Of a stretch of 61,372 nt of DNA, positions 23,872 to 34,227 are shown piece by piece. The translations under genes and the position numbers were made by a program. Numbering within the stretch: the first letter of the stretch is position 1; each line of letters starts with the position of its first letter. Below the pieces are notes generated by a model. That model made no database searches. It had not been told where the DNA came from and was given only the letters and a program-made list of their open reading frames with translations. Source of the DNA: Streptomyces colonosanans (GTDB taxonomy: Bacteria > Actinomycetota > Actinomycetes > Streptomycetales > Streptomycetaceae); contig NZ_MLYP01000082.1 of the NCBI RefSeq assembly GCF_001866645.1, forward strand, positions 1 through 61,372, given 5' to 3'.

Positions 23872-23972
23872 TTGTAGTCCTTACGCAGGCACTCTATGGT
23901 CGTGGTGCGGTCGGGTAACAGACGGTCGCGCGTCCAGGGTATTACGTGGCGCGATCCTACGGAGGGGCACCG

Positions 23973-24740
23973 ATGGCGGACACGAGCACCACGGCGACGA
24001 CCGACTGGCAGACCTGGCAGAAGAGCTGGGACCGCCAGCAGGAGTGGTACATGCCCGACCGCGAGGACCGCTTCCGGATCATGCTCGACATGGTGGAGGC
24101 CTGTGTCGGCACCGAACCCCGCGTCCTCGACCTCGCCTGCGGTACGGGCAGCATCACGGCCCGGTTGCTCGACCGTTTCCCCAAGGCCACCAGCACCGGC
24201 GTCGACCTGGACCCCGCGCTGCTCACCATCGCCCGCGGCACGTTCGCCGGCGATGACCGGGTCACGTTGGTCGAGGCGGACCTCAAGGACCCCGACTGGC
24301 CCGCCCGCCTGCCGCACGGCGTGTACGACGCGGTCCTCACTGCCACGGCCCTCCACTGGCTGCGCAACGAACCCCTTGAGGCCCTCTACGGACAGGTCGC
24401 GGGACTCCTCCGCCACGGCGGCGTCTTCATGAACGCCGATTCCATGATCGACGACACGACGCCGCGCATCAACGCGGCCGAGAGCGCCCTGCGGCACGCC
24501 CGCAGGAACCAGGTCCAGCACAACGGCGCGCTCGACTGGGCCGAGTGGTGGCAGCTGGCCGCCCAAGACCCGGCGCTCGCTGCGCCGACCGCCCGCCGCT
24601 TCGAGATCTACGGTGTCCACGCCGACGGCGAGATGCCCTCTGCCGCGTGGCACGCGCGCGTGCTGCGCGAGAAGGGCTTCGCCGAGGCCCGCCCGGTGTG
24701 GTGCTCGCCCTCGGACACGCTGCTGCTCGCGCTCAAGTGA
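23973..24740 (+). CDS. Class I SAM-dependent methyltransferase
   Basis: 255 residues; ATG at 23973 chosen because ggagggg lies eight bases upstream. Motif I is VLDLACGTGSITARLLDRFP, the SAM ribose-binding acid is in STGVDLDP, and post-motif YDAVLTATALHWL resembles trans-aconitate and other small-molecule methyltransferases. The substrate cannot be named. It is a stand-alone gene followed by a terminator shared with the convergent ABC operon. Confidence 0.88.
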   Translation: MADTSTTATTDWQTWQKSWDRQQEWYMPDREDRFRIMLDMVEACVGTEPRVLDLACGTGSITARLLDRFPKATSTGVDLDPALLTIARGTFAGDDRVTLVEADLKDPDWPARLPHGVYDAVLTATALHWLRNEPLEALYGQVAGLLRHGGVFMNADSMIDDTTPRINAAESALRHARRNQVQHNGALDWAEWWQLAAQDPALAAPTARRFEIYGVHADGEMPSAAWHARVLREKGFAEARPVWCSPSDTLLLALK

Positions 24741-24847
24741 CGCGGGACGACACCCGCCGGCGGAAGCACGTTTGCGTCGATGACGGGATCAGGCGTGTGA
24801 ACGGGCGCTGACCCCGGAGCCGTTGTCCTGGTGCGCGGGCACAGGGA

Positions 24848-24878
24848 AGGGGCGGTACGAGGATCCCGTACCGCCCCT
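24848..24878. terminator. Bidirectional terminator
   Basis: aggggcggtacg (24848-24859) pairs perfectly with cgtaccgcccct (24867-24878), loop of 7 nt, between the convergent methyltransferase and ABC-transporter ATPase genes. Confidence 0.85.
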
Positions 24879-24889
24879 CGCCCGTGTGA

Positions 24890-25684
24890 CTACAGCACCT
24901 TGGACAGGAACGACTGCGTCCGCTCGTGCTGCGGGTTCGTCAGTACGTCCCGCGGGTGGCCGGACTCGACCACCACGCCGCCGTCCATGAAGACGAGCGA
25001 GTCGCCCACCTCGCGGGCGAAGCCCATCTCATGGGTGACGACGACCATCGTCATGCCGGACTCGGCGAGGTCGCGCATGACGTCGAGGACGTCTCCGACC
25101 AGCTCCGGGTCGAGCGCCGAGGTCGGCTCGTCGAACAGCATCAGCTTCGGGTCCATGGCGAGGGCCCGGGCGATGGCGACGCGCTGCTGCTGGCCGCCGG
25201 AGAGCTGGGAAGGATAGTTGCCCGCCTTGTCGGCCAGGCCCACACGCTCCAGGAGCTGCATGGCCCGTTCCCGGGCCTGGCCCTTGGACACGCCCTTGAC
25301 CTGGACCGGCGCCTCGATGACGTTCTCTACGGCGGTCATGTGCGGGAACAGGTTGAAGCGCTGGAAGACCATGCCGATGTCCCGGCGCTTCATCGCGACC
25401 TCGCGGTCGCGCAGCTCGTACAGCTTGTCGCCCTGCTGCCGGTAGCCGACCAGCTCGCCGTCCACGTACAGCCGCCCGGCGTTGATCTTCTCCAGGTGGT
25501 TGATGCACCGCAGGAAGGTCGACTTGCCGGAGCCGGAGGGGCCGATCAGGCAGAACACCTCGCCGGGCTTCACCTCCAGGTCGATGCCCTTGAGGACCTG
25601 GACCGCGCCGAAGGACTTGTGGACGTCCTCCGCCTTCACCATGGGCACACCGGCCCCGTTCGCCTTGACGGTCTTCTCGGTCAT
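24890..25684 (-). CDS. Polar amino-acid ABC transporter, ATP-binding protein
   Basis: 264 residues. Walker A GPSGSGKST, Q-loop in IGMVFQRFNLFPH, signature LSGGQQQR, Walker B LMLFDEPTSALDP, and the switch histidine in VVTHEMGFA. The FNLFPHMTAVENV segment is typical of the GlnQ/HisP amino-acid group. It is the last gene of a three-gene minus-strand operon and its ATG overlaps the permease stop by 4 bp. It energises uptake by the permease and lipoprotein encoded upstream. The exact amino acid is not evident. Confidence 0.95.
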   Translation of the reverse strand: MTEKTVKANGAGVPMVKAEDVHKSFGAVQVLKGIDLEVKPGEVFCLIGPSGSGKSTFLRCINHLEKINAGRLYVDGELVGYRQQGDKLYELRDREVAMKRRDIGMVFQRFNLFPHMTAVENVIEAPVQVKGVSKGQARERAMQLLERVGLADKAGNYPSQLSGGQQQRVAIARALAMDPKLMLFDEPTSALDPELVGDVLDVMRDLAESGMTMVVVTHEMGFAREVGDSLVFMDGGVVVESGHPRDVLTNPQHERTQSFLSKVL

Positions 25685-26613
25685 GCCATGACCTTCCTGC
25701 TCGAGAAGGACGTCAGATTGGCCTTCACCTTCTGCCACGGGGTCGGCGGCAGCTGACGGCTGGATCCGCGTGCGTAGTAGCGCTCGATGTAGAACTGGCC
25801 GACGCTGAGGACCGAGGTCATGATCAGGTACCAAGCGGCGGCGCAGAAGTACATCTCCACCGGGGCGCCTGAGGTCTGGCCGATGTCCTGGGCGTAGCGG
25901 AAGAGTTCCTGGAACTGGACGGCCGCCACGAGCGAGGTCGTCTTCAGCATGTTGATCACTTCGTTGCCCGTCGGCGGCACGATGACGCGCATCGCCTGCG
26001 GGATGACGATCCGGCGGAGCGTCTTGCCGTGGCTCATGCCCAGCGCGTGGGCCGCCTCGGTCTGGCCCTCGTCGACGGCGAGCAGGCCGGCCCGGCAGAT
26101 CTCCGCCATGTACGCGGCCTCGTTCAGCCCGAGTCCGAGCAGCGCCGTCAGCAGCGGCGTCATGAAGGAGGACCAGTAGTCCTTGTAGATCGGGCCGAGG
26201 TCGATATACGTGAAGACCAGGCCCAGGTTGAACCACACGAAGAGCTGGACCAGCACCGGCGTGCCGCGGAAGAACCAGATGTAGAACCAGGCGATGGACG
26301 AGGTCACCGGGTTCTTCGACAGCCGCATCACGGCGAGGACGATGCCGCCGACGATGCCGATCAGCATGGACAGGACCGTCAGCATGAGGGTCTTGCCCAC
26401 ACCGGTCAGGATGCGGTTGTCGAAGAAGTAGTCCGGAACGGCCTGCCAGTTGATCCTGCCCTGGCCGAACGCGTAGATGATCGCGACGAGCACCGCGATC
26501 GCGATGACGGCGGCGACGTACCGCCCGTAGTGCCGGACCGGGATGGCCCTGACGGCCCGGGGCCCGGCCGGGGGAGTGTCCCGGCCCGACGTCTTGTCGA
26601 TGTCAACAGTCAC
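25681..26613 (-). CDS. Polar amino-acid ABC transporter, permease
   Basis: 310 residues, GTG start. Hydrophobic segments occur near residues 31-50 and several times after 75; the HisMQ-type permease core includes LTVLSMLIGIVGGIVLAVM and FRGTPVLVQLFVWF. The EAA coupling loop has EAAHALGMSHGKTLRRIVIP, the ATPase contact site. It sits between the substrate-binding lipoprotein and ATPase genes in one operon. The N-terminal 25 residues are a cytoplasmic tail. Confidence 0.94.
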   Translation of the reverse strand: MTVDIDKTSGRDTPPAGPRAVRAIPVRHYGRYVAAVIAIAVLVAIIYAFGQGRINWQAVPDYFFDNRILTGVGKTLMLTVLSMLIGIVGGIVLAVMRLSKNPVTSSIAWFYIWFFRGTPVLVQLFVWFNLGLVFTYIDLGPIYKDYWSSFMTPLLTALLGLGLNEAAYMAEICRAGLLAVDEGQTEAAHALGMSHGKTLRRIVIPQAMRVIVPPTGNEVINMLKTTSLVAAVQFQELFRYAQDIGQTSGAPVEMYFCAAAWYLIMTSVLSVGQFYIERYYARGSSRQLPPTPWQKVKANLTSFSSRKVMA

Positions 26614-26646
26614 GGGTCATACCTTTCAGTGGCCGCTGCGGCGCGG

Positions 26647-27591
26647 TCACTTGCCGCCGTTGATGACGGACTCCTTCAGAGCGCCGTCCGCGGCGCCCCA
26701 CTTCTGGAGGATCTTCTGGTACTCGCCGTTCTTGATGATCTCGTTCATCGCCGCCTGCAGGGCATCGCGCAGCTGGGTGTTCCCCTTGGCGACCGCGACG
26801 CCGTACGGGGCGGCCTCGACCTGCTCGCCGACGATCTGGAAGTCCTTGCCGCCGCCCGACGTCTTCACCGCGTACGCGGCGACCGGGAAGTCTGAGGACA
26901 CCGCGTCGGCGCCACCGGAGCGCAGCCGGGTCTGGGCCAGCTGGTCGTCGTCGAAGGGCTCGATGGTGAGCTTCTTGCCGCTCGGACACTTCTTGGCCTC
27001 GGTCTTGGCCAGGTCCTCCGAGACCGTGCCGCGCTCCACCGCGACCTTCTTGCCGCACAGGTCCGACCAGCCCGTAATGCCGCCGGTGTCGCCCTTGCGC
27101 GTGTAGATGGACACGCCTGCGGACAGGTAGTCGACGAAGTCGACGCCCTCGCCGACCTTCTTGCGGGTCTGGGGGTCGACGCCCTCCTGGCGGCTCTTGT
27201 TGTCGGTCATCGCCGACATGGCGATGTCGTAGCGCTTCGAGCGGATGCCCGTGAGGAGCGCGTCGAACGTGCCGTTGTCGAACTGGAACTCCACGCCGAG
27301 CTGCTTGCCCATGGCGTCGGCCAGGTCGGGGTCGATACCTGTCGTCTTGCCTGACTTGTCCTTGAATTCGACCGGCGCGTACGCGATGTCCGAACCGACC
27401 TTGATGACGCCGGCCTGGCGGATCTCGGCCGGGAGCTTGTCGGCCAGCGGCGCGCTGTTCGAGCCCTTGTCCTTGCTCTTCGTCTGGTCGCCGCAGCCGG
27501 TGAGCAGCAGGGTGCCCGCGACCGCGATGGCGCCGACCGCAGCTATCCGGGAGCGCGTGGCGGTCATACGGCGGGTAGAGCTTGCGGTCAT
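26647..27591 (-). CDS. Polar amino-acid ABC transporter, substrate-binding lipoprotein
   Basis: 314 residues. The ATG at 27589-27591 has ggaggaa six bases upstream. The signal peptide ends in the lipobox LLLTGC, with lipidated Cys33. The mature part is the SBP family 3 fold (VIKVGSDIAYAPVEFKD, FDALLTGIRSKRYDIAMSAM, then the second lobe KKVAVERGTVSEDLAK). It captures a polar amino acid outside the membrane and delivers it to the permease. First gene of the operon, divergent from the malic enzyme gene. Confidence 0.94.
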   Translation of the reverse strand: MTASSTRRMTATRSRIAAVGAIAVAGTLLLTGCGDQTKSKDKGSNSAPLADKLPAEIRQAGVIKVGSDIAYAPVEFKDKSGKTTGIDPDLADAMGKQLGVEFQFDNGTFDALLTGIRSKRYDIAMSAMTDNKSRQEGVDPQTRKKVGEGVDFVDYLSAGVSIYTRKGDTGGITGWSDLCGKKVAVERGTVSEDLAKTEAKKCPSGKKLTIEPFDDDQLAQTRLRSGGADAVSSDFPVAAYAVKTSGGGKDFQIVGEQVEAAPYGVAVAKGNTQLRDALQAAMNEIIKNGEYQKILQKWGAADGALKESVINGGK

Positions 27592-28125
27592 GGTGGTTCC
27601 TCCGGCGGGATGGGATAGCCGATGGGTCGACGAGAGCACACACCATTGGGTGTCGCGACCTCGCGTGGTTGAGGCATCTTGCCATTCGGACTTGCGCATT
27701 CAGGTGGCCTGCTATGTCAAAATCGGATAACGGGTGGCCACCGGGCCGCCAGGGATGGCCGATTGCGGCCGGGTCTTGTGCGGAATTCCCCCCTTCCGAC
27801 CGGAAGATCTTCGGCACATCTCACGATGTGGTCATTCGCGTGCCGTACGTGTGATCGTGTGGGGGCATGTCGCCGCCTTGTCCACATTTCCGGGCATGAC
27901 TCATCTCACCGGCGTGACCTTAGTGTTATGGACTCGTCCCGGACAGCATCCGTCCGGTAAGAAGGTTCCTTACACCCCGAATCCGGGGCTCAGGGCGCGT
28001 GTGCGGCGCGCCCGTCGCGTATGCACCCGTGCGTATCACCTCATCTGGGCCATGCGCGGTGCCCGCCCACCCCTCAACCAGGAGTGGACACCCTCAAACC
28101 ATGAACATCTAAGGGGTACAAGACA
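27592..28125. other. Divergent control region, ABC operon and malic enzyme
   Basis: 534 bp without a credible gene. On the minus strand a TTGACA (complement of 27715-27720) lies about 125 bp upstream of the lipoprotein start, but no good -10 follows. A small ccccgaatccgggg hairpin lies near 27975-27990. Promoters for both directions must be here; none is certain. Confidence 0.5.
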
Positions 28126-29349
<1,224 letters not shown>

Positions 29350-29557
29350 CCGGCGCTCCGCGGTGGTGGGCGGGGATGTGCACCCCGCCCACCACCCACC
29401 CGCACGGGGGCTCCGGCCGGGGCGCGGTCCGCGCCCGGCCGGGGGGACGGCGGCGCGAGATCTACGAGAAGACCGCCGGTCGCGCCCGTCCCGGCGGGAC
29501 GTGTGTCACAACCGGCCCTGGTTCCCTCGCCCCCCGGCGGCGCCTATGGTCAAGGTC

Positions 29558-30523
29558 ATGTTCGCTGCCTACGCCGCCCGCATCGACCGTGACCATCCCC
29601 TCGCCGGCCTTGAGCTGGGAGAGCGCCCGGCCCCTGAGCGAAGGCCCGGATGGACGACCGTGAACGTCAAGGCCGCTTCCCTCAACCACCATGACCTCTG
29701 GTCCCTCCGGGGCGTCGGTCTCTCCGAGGACAAGCTCCCCATGATCCTCGGCTGTGACGCGGCTGGCGTCGACGAGGACGGCAACGAGGTCGTCCTCCAC
29801 TCCGTCATCGGCCAGAGCGGCCATGGCGTCGGCCCCGACGAGCCCCGCTCGATCCTCACCGAGCGCTACCAGGGCACCTTCGCCGAGCAGGTCTCCGTAC
29901 CTACGTGGAACGTCCTTCCCAAGCCCAGGGAACTCTCCTTCGAGGAGGCCGCCTGTCTCCCGACCGCGTGGCTGACCGCATACCGGATGCTCTTCACCAA
30001 CGCGGGCGTGCGCCCCGGTGACTCCGTCCTCGTCCAGGGTGCGGGCGGCGGTGTCGCTACGGCCGCGATCGTTCTGGGCAAGGCGGCCGGTCTGCGGGTC
30101 TTCGCCACCAGCCGTGACGAGGCCAAGCGCAAGCGGGCGCTGGAACTGGGCGCTGTGGAGGCCCTGGAGTCCGGGGCGCGGCTGCCGCAGCGGGTGGACG
30201 CCGTCATCGAGACCGTCGGAGCCGCCACCTGGTCCCACTCCGTCAAGTCCCTGCGCCCCGGCGGCACGATCGTCATCTCGGGTGCCACCAGCGGCGACCG
30301 CCCCTCCCACGCGGAACTCACCCGTATCTTCTTCCTGGAGCTGAAGATCGTCGGCTCCACCATGGGGTCCAAGGACGAACTGGAGGATCTGCTCTCCTTC
30401 TGTGCCGCCGCCGGCGTGCGACCCGTCATCGACCAGGTCCTTCCGCTCGACCGCGCTCTCGAGGGCTTCGAACGACTGGAGACGGGCGACCAGTTCGGCA
30501 AGATCGTACTGACCACGAACTGA
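29558..30523 (+). CDS. Zinc-binding-type/quinone-oxidoreductase-like dehydrogenase (MDR family)
   Basis: 321 residues from the ATG at 29558; another ATG at 29546 is possible. GroES-like N-terminal half (SLNHHDLWSLRGVG, MILGCDAAGVDEDGNEVV), then a Rossmann half with VLVQGAGGGVATAAIVLGKA and VFATSRDEAKRKRALELGA. The catalytic-zinc cysteine/histidine set of true alcohol dehydrogenases is incomplete, so it is more likely a zinc-free NADPH oxidoreductase. Single gene followed by a terminator. Confidence 0.88.
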   Translation: MFAAYAARIDRDHPLAGLELGERPAPERRPGWTTVNVKAASLNHHDLWSLRGVGLSEDKLPMILGCDAAGVDEDGNEVVLHSVIGQSGHGVGPDEPRSILTERYQGTFAEQVSVPTWNVLPKPRELSFEEAACLPTAWLTAYRMLFTNAGVRPGDSVLVQGAGGGVATAAIVLGKAAGLRVFATSRDEAKRKRALELGAVEALESGARLPQRVDAVIETVGAATWSHSVKSLRPGGTIVISGATSGDRPSHAELTRIFFLELKIVGSTMGSKDELEDLLSFCAAAGVRPVIDQVLPLDRALEGFERLETGDQFGKIVLTTN

Positions 30524-30543
30524 CCACTCCTGGACATCCGCCC

Positions 30544-30574
30544 ACGGCGGGCCCGGAACCTCCGGGCCCGCCGT
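30544..30574 (+). terminator. Terminator of the dehydrogenase gene
   Basis: acggcgggcccgga (30544-30557) pairs perfectly with tccgggcccgccgt (30561-30574), loop of 3 nt, 20 bp after the stop codon. Confidence 0.88.
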
Positions 30575-30595
30575 TCGCGTTTCCGTGCCCTCGCG

Positions 30596-30642
30596 TGTCA
30601 ATCATGGTTGACATTTTCCGGGCGTCAACCTACATTGACAGC
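30596..30642 (+). promoter_or_regulatory. Vegetative promoter with twin palindromic operators
   Basis: -35 TTGACA (30608-30613), 17-bp spacer, -10 TACATT (30631-30636), so transcription should start at or within a few bases of the ATG at 30643 (leaderless message). The same elements sit in two palindromes: tgtcaa-tcatgg-ttgaca (30596-30613) and gtcaa-cctaca-ttgac (30624-30639), centres 27 bp apart. A repressor bound here would cover both promoter hexamers. The HTH protein encoded next is the obvious candidate. Confidence 0.75.
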
Positions 30643-30852
30643 ATGACCGAAGCAACGGATCTCGCCGAGCGCGCGGGCGACCGCGATCCGCGGATCGGGC
30701 TGCGGGCCGTCGCCGCGCTGCGGCGGCTGCTGGAGCAGCTGGAGGCGGTGCAGGTGCGCAGCGCGCGCAACCAGGGCTGGTCGTGGCAGGAGATCGCCGC
30801 GGAACTCGGAGTCAGCAGGCAAGCCGTGCACAAGAAGTATGGGAGGCAGTGA
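30643..30852 (+). CDS. Small HTH DNA-binding protein
   Basis: 69 residues. An N-terminal coiled or helical segment (RIGLRAVAALRRLLEQLEAVQ) precedes a C-terminal helix-turn-helix, SWQEIAAELGVSRQAVHKKY, ending at the C-terminus. No ligand domain. The ATG lies directly at the predicted transcription start behind two palindromes containing TTGAC half-sites, so it is probably an autorepressor. Its TGA overlaps the ATG of the Clp-N protein gene (TGATG), so the two are made together, and the pair may control a proteolytic or stress response. Confidence 0.82.
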   Translation: MTEATDLAERAGDRDPRIGLRAVAALRRLLEQLEAVQVRSARNQGWSWQEIAAELGVSRQAVHKKYGRQ

Positions 30853-31418
30853 TGTTCGAGCGGTTCACGAAGGACGCCCGCGCGGTGGTCGTCGGCGCGG
30901 TCGGGCACTGCGAACGCAGTGGTGGGGAGTGGGTGGAGGAGGCGCATCTGCTGCTGGCCCTCCTTGACCGGGAGGGCGGCCGCGCCGCGTTCGCCCTGGC
31001 CTCGCTCGGACTCGAGGGGCGACGCGACGCGGTGGAACGGAGCCTCGCCGAGGCCCGTCGGTGCGGCGGGCTCACCCGTGCCGATGCGGACGCCCTCGCC
31101 GGGCTCGGTATCGATCTCACCGAGATCGTCTCCCGGGTCGAGGAGGCGCACGGTGAGGGTGCGTTGACGCCGGGACGGACAGCGGGAGGCGTACGGCGGC
31201 CGGGGCGCCGCCTGTTCACCCGTGGCGCCAAGGACCTTCTCAGCCAGTCCCTGCGCCTCGCCCTCGCCCACGGTGACCGGCACATCGGTGACGAGCACCT
31301 CCTCCTCGCCCTGACCGCTCGCCCCGGTGTCCCCTCCGAGGTTCTCGCCGACCATGGGGTCACTTATGCGGCCGTGGAGCGGCTGCTGTGGGGCCAGGCG
31401 GGGACGAAGGCCGGGTGA
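30852..31418 (+). CDS. Clp amino-terminal domain protein
   Basis: 188 residues made of two Clp-N repeats without any AAA module. The first (FERFTKDARAVVVGAV through EEAHLLLALLDREGG) and second (FTRGAKDLLSQSLRLALAHG through DEHLLLALTARPG) match the substrate- or adaptor-binding N-domain of ClpA/ClpC. Such orphans may modulate ClpC substrate choice. It is encoded immediately after, and overlapping, a small HTH protein. Confidence 0.85.
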   Translation: MFERFTKDARAVVVGAVGHCERSGGEWVEEAHLLLALLDREGGRAAFALASLGLEGRRDAVERSLAEARRCGGLTRADADALAGLGIDLTEIVSRVEEAHGEGALTPGRTAGGVRRPGRRLFTRGAKDLLSQSLRLALAHGDRHIGDEHLLLALTARPGVPSEVLADHGVTYAAVERLLWGQAGTKAG

Positions 31419-31498
31419 ACCCCGTGGCGGTGGGGCTCGGTCGGTGGTGGGGAACTCTAGGGTGGATACCCCGGTCGTTCCGATCCTTTGGAGAACCC

Positions 31499-32089
31499 GT
31501 GTCCGAGAGCTCGCCGCCCGCCTCCGAGCCCCTGCCCGTGGAGTTCGCCCCCGCGGCGGCGCCTGTCCGGGAGGCGGTGACCAAGCTCGGTGGACAGCCC
31601 GTGTGGCTGGAGGGGCCGCAGTGGCCGCTGTCGCGCCGGACCGGTGAACCCATGCAGTTCCTCGGGCAGTTCACCCTTGAGGGGGGTGCGCTGGGCTATC
31701 TGTTCATGACGGGGGACGGCACCGACGGGACGTACGACCCGGAGGGCGGTGAGAACGCCCTCCTCGTCCAGCCCGGTGGCAGCATCCCGGGCTTCGTCTC
31801 CGTACGGGCCCAGGCGGAGGGGCCGACAGTCGGCGCCGACCATCTGCCGCGCCCGGCCGGGAAGGGTGGCACCGATCCGGACGGACATGCCTGGCAGTTC
31901 CTCGGCGGACCCGGGATCGAACCACGCTGGCTCCAGGGAGAGGAGCCCCCGGGTGACGACTGGCGCCTCCTGGTCCAGCTCGACTCCGGCCGCCTGCCGT
32001 TCCCCGTCAACTTCGGTGACTCCGGCGTCGGCTACGCCTTCACCTCCCCCGACGCCAAGGAGGGGCGCTTCCTGTGGCAGTGCATGTGA
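31499..32089 (+). CDS. DUF1963-like protein of unknown function
   Basis: 196 residues, GTG start. The sequence PVWLEGPQWPLSRRTGEPMQ, then FLGQFTLEGG and late GYAFTSPDAKEGRFLWQC follows the YwqG/DUF1963 pattern, a soluble beta-rich fold of unknown role. No signal peptide or membrane segment. Not obviously linked to its neighbours; ends before a terminator shared with the PadR gene. Confidence 0.7.
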   Translation: MSESSPPASEPLPVEFAPAAAPVREAVTKLGGQPVWLEGPQWPLSRRTGEPMQFLGQFTLEGGALGYLFMTGDGTDGTYDPEGGENALLVQPGGSIPGFVSVRAQAEGPTVGADHLPRPAGKGGTDPDGHAWQFLGGPGIEPRWLQGEEPPGDDWRLLVQLDSGRLPFPVNFGDSGVGYAFTSPDAKEGRFLWQCM

Positions 32090-32109
32090 GCCGCGCCGAC
32101 TGCCAGGCC

Positions 32110-32157
32110 CGGTGACGTCGGACCCCTAGGCCAAGGGCGCGACAGCCGACGTCACCG
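32110..32157. terminator. Terminator between convergent genes
   Basis: cggtgacgtcgg (32110-32121) pairs with ccgacgtcaccg (32146-32157), 12 bp, loop of 24 nt, between the DUF1963-like gene and the PadR gene. Confidence 0.7.
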
Positions 32158-32174
32158 CCGTCAGGTCCGCGGTC

Positions 32175-33227
32175 TCACTCCCTCGGTGATCGCAGCGTCG
32201 CTCCGATGTGCGCAGCCGCGGTCGACAGGTGGCGGCGGGCTTCTCGGAGTTGCTCCTCGGTCACACCGTGGTCGCGGGCCGCGTCGCGGATGTCGTCACG
32301 GAAGCGGTCCAGCAGACGGTCGAGCGCGCGCGCCGGGTCGCCCGAGAAGTCCTCGTGTGCCCAGGAGGGTTCGTACGTTCCCGGGAAGTCCTCGGGGGTC
32401 GTCGAGAACTCCGGTTCCATGTCCGCCTTCGACGTGCCCGACGTCTCCTTGCGTCCGATACCGAAGTCCTTTCCGAACTCCTTGCCGAAGTCCTTCCCGA
32501 ACTCGCCGAATTCCTTGGCCAGTTCGGTCAGTCCCTCCCGCACGCCCGTCGGCCAGTCGCCGCGTGCGAAGTGGTCCTGGACCTGCTCCTGAACCCTCCG
32601 CGCGACACGCTGCAGCTCCTCCTGCGCCTGAGCGCGAACCCGCTCCTGGGCTTCCTTGGCCTGGTGGCGTGCCCGCTGGGCCTCTTCACGGGCCCGCCGG
32701 CTCTCGTCCTTGGCGCGGCGAGTCTGTTCCTTCCACTCGTGCTTGACGCGACGCATCTCCTCCTTGGCGGCACGCCATGACTCCTTCTCGGGCTGGTTGC
32801 CGCGCTCTTCGTACCCGCCTCCGTGCTCCTTGGTACCCCGCCGGGCCTCGGTGGCCGCGGCCCGCATCTCGCGGCGCAGATCGCCCGCCGCGCCCCGGAC
32901 GTCCGCCCGGATCTCGGCGGCCAGCTCCGCGACCGACTCGCGGATCTCCAGCTCCAGGTCGGCCAGCTCGCCGCTGCGGTCGGCCAGTTCGGCGCGGCCC
33001 GCGTCCGTGATCGCGTACACCTTGCGGCCGCCCTCGGTGGTGTGCGTGACCAGACCCTCGGCCTCCAGCTTGGCCAGCCGCGGGTAGACCGTGCCCGCGG
33101 ACGGTGCGTACAGCCCCTGGAAGCGCTCCTCCAACAGCCGTATCACCTCGTATCCGTGGCGTGGCGCCTCGTCGAGCAGCTTCAGCAGGTAGAGCCGCAG
33201 TCGTCCATGGGCGAAGACGGGAGGCAT
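32175..33227 (-). CDS. PadR-family transcriptional regulator with long coiled-coil tail
   Basis: 350 residues, far longer than the usual 110-200. The N-terminal winged helix (residues 1-80: LRLYLLKLLDEAPRHGYEVI, PSAGTVYPRLAKLEAEGLV, GRKVYAITDAGRAEL) is canonical PadR. From about 85 to 230 the sequence is almost pure charged helix (Arg/Glu/Ala heptads such as RRVKHEWKEQTRRAKDE), then a Gly/Phe-rich stretch (FGEFGKDFGKEFGKDFG) and a helical end. It follows the DUF4097 gene by 1 bp, so the two form an operon that it may repress. Confidence 0.9.
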   Translation of the reverse strand: MPPVFAHGRLRLYLLKLLDEAPRHGYEVIRLLEERFQGLYAPSAGTVYPRLAKLEAEGLVTHTTEGGRKVYAITDAGRAELADRSGELADLELEIRESVAELAAEIRADVRGAAGDLRREMRAAATEARRGTKEHGGGYEERGNQPEKESWRAAKEEMRRVKHEWKEQTRRAKDESRRAREEAQRARHQAKEAQERVRAQAQEELQRVARRVQEQVQDHFARGDWPTGVREGLTELAKEFGEFGKDFGKEFGKDFGIGRKETSGTSKADMEPEFSTTPEDFPGTYEPSWAHEDFSGDPARALDRLLDRFRDDIRDAARDHGVTEEQLREARRHLSTAAAHIGATLRSPRE

Positions 33228-33228
33228 G

Positions 33229-34227
33229 TCAGAGCTCCTTCCGCTCGGTCGGGCCGCCGGTCGTGCCGTCGGGGGAACGGCCGGATGTGTCGGCGGTGCC
33301 GCTGCTGGTGCCCGGGGACGCGTGTGCGGGCGGGGTGTCTCGGGGCCGGAATGTGTCCGCCGGCCCGTGGGGCTCGGGGGTGTCGCGTGGCTCGGGTATC
33401 GCGTCCCATGGCTCGTCCTCCGTGGGCGGGCGACGGAGGAGGGCGATGGAGCCGGAGACCGTGGTCGCCTGCAGTCGGCCGTTGCCCCCGCCCAGGCGGC
33501 CCGTGATCCTCTTTGCGCCCCACTGGCCGCTCATGCGCAGATCCTCGAAGGCGTTCGACACGGCGCCGCTCGCTGTGTTCGCCTCGACCTCGGCGTCCAC
33601 CGGGTGGGGGAGCCGGATGGCGATCTCGCCCGAGACGTTCGTCAGGCGGGCGTCGGTGGGGCCGCTCGTGGGGTCCAGGTCCAGGATGATCGAGCCGCTC
33701 ACCGAGTCCGCCTTCACGAGCGGGCAAGCGCCTTCGATGACGGTCAGATCGCCGGAGACGGAGTTGAGCCGCAGTTCGCCGGCGACGCCCTGGGCCTCCA
33801 CGCTGCCCGACACCGTCGTGGCACGGATCGGGCCGGACAGGCCGACCAGGGTGGTCTCTCCCGTGACGCCCTTCACTTCGGCGCTTCCGTCGATCCCGGA
33901 GACCATGGCGTTGGCCCCGATCACGCCGACCTCCACGCGGGTGGACGCCGGGACAGCCAGGGAGACCACCGCGCTGCGGCGCCAGCCCCTGCGGTCGAGC
34001 CACTTCAGGAAGCCCTTCCAGGGGAGGTCGTCGTACGCCACGGTCAGGGTGCCGTCCTGCTGCGTCACCGTGAGCGGCGGGCCCTCCACCTCCGAGACCT
34101 CCAGGCGGGTGGAACCCTCGTCGGTGCCCACCACGTTGACCGTTCCGTTGACGATGCGCACGTGGAGTGCCGTCACGGGGGCATCGAAGGTGAGCTTCCT
34201 CGGCTCTGCGACGGACCACTCGGACAT
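33229..34227 (-). CDS. DUF4097-family beta-repeat protein
   Basis: 332 residues from the ATG at 34225-34227, behind ggagg. It is built of short beta-repeats of the DUF4097/adhesin-like right-handed beta helix: successive units such as ADSVSGSIILDLD and LTNVSGEIAIRLP. No signal peptide or membrane helix, so it is cytoplasmic as predicted. The Pro/Thr-rich C-terminus is disordered. Members commonly sit next to PadR regulators, as here; the function is unknown. Confidence 0.88.
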   Translation of the reverse strand: MSEWSVAEPRKLTFDAPVTALHVRIVNGTVNVVGTDEGSTRLEVSEVEGPPLTVTQQDGTLTVAYDDLPWKGFLKWLDRRGWRRSAVVSLAVPASTRVEVGVIGANAMVSGIDGSAEVKGVTGETTLVGLSGPIRATTVSGSVEAQGVAGELRLNSVSGDLTVIEGACPLVKADSVSGSIILDLDPTSGPTDARLTNVSGEIAIRLPHPVDAEVEANTASGAVSNAFEDLRMSGQWGAKRITGRLGGGNGRLQATTVSGSIALLRRPPTEDEPWDAIPEPRDTPEPHGPADTFRPRDTPPAHASPGTSSGTADTSGRSPDGTTGGPTERKEL

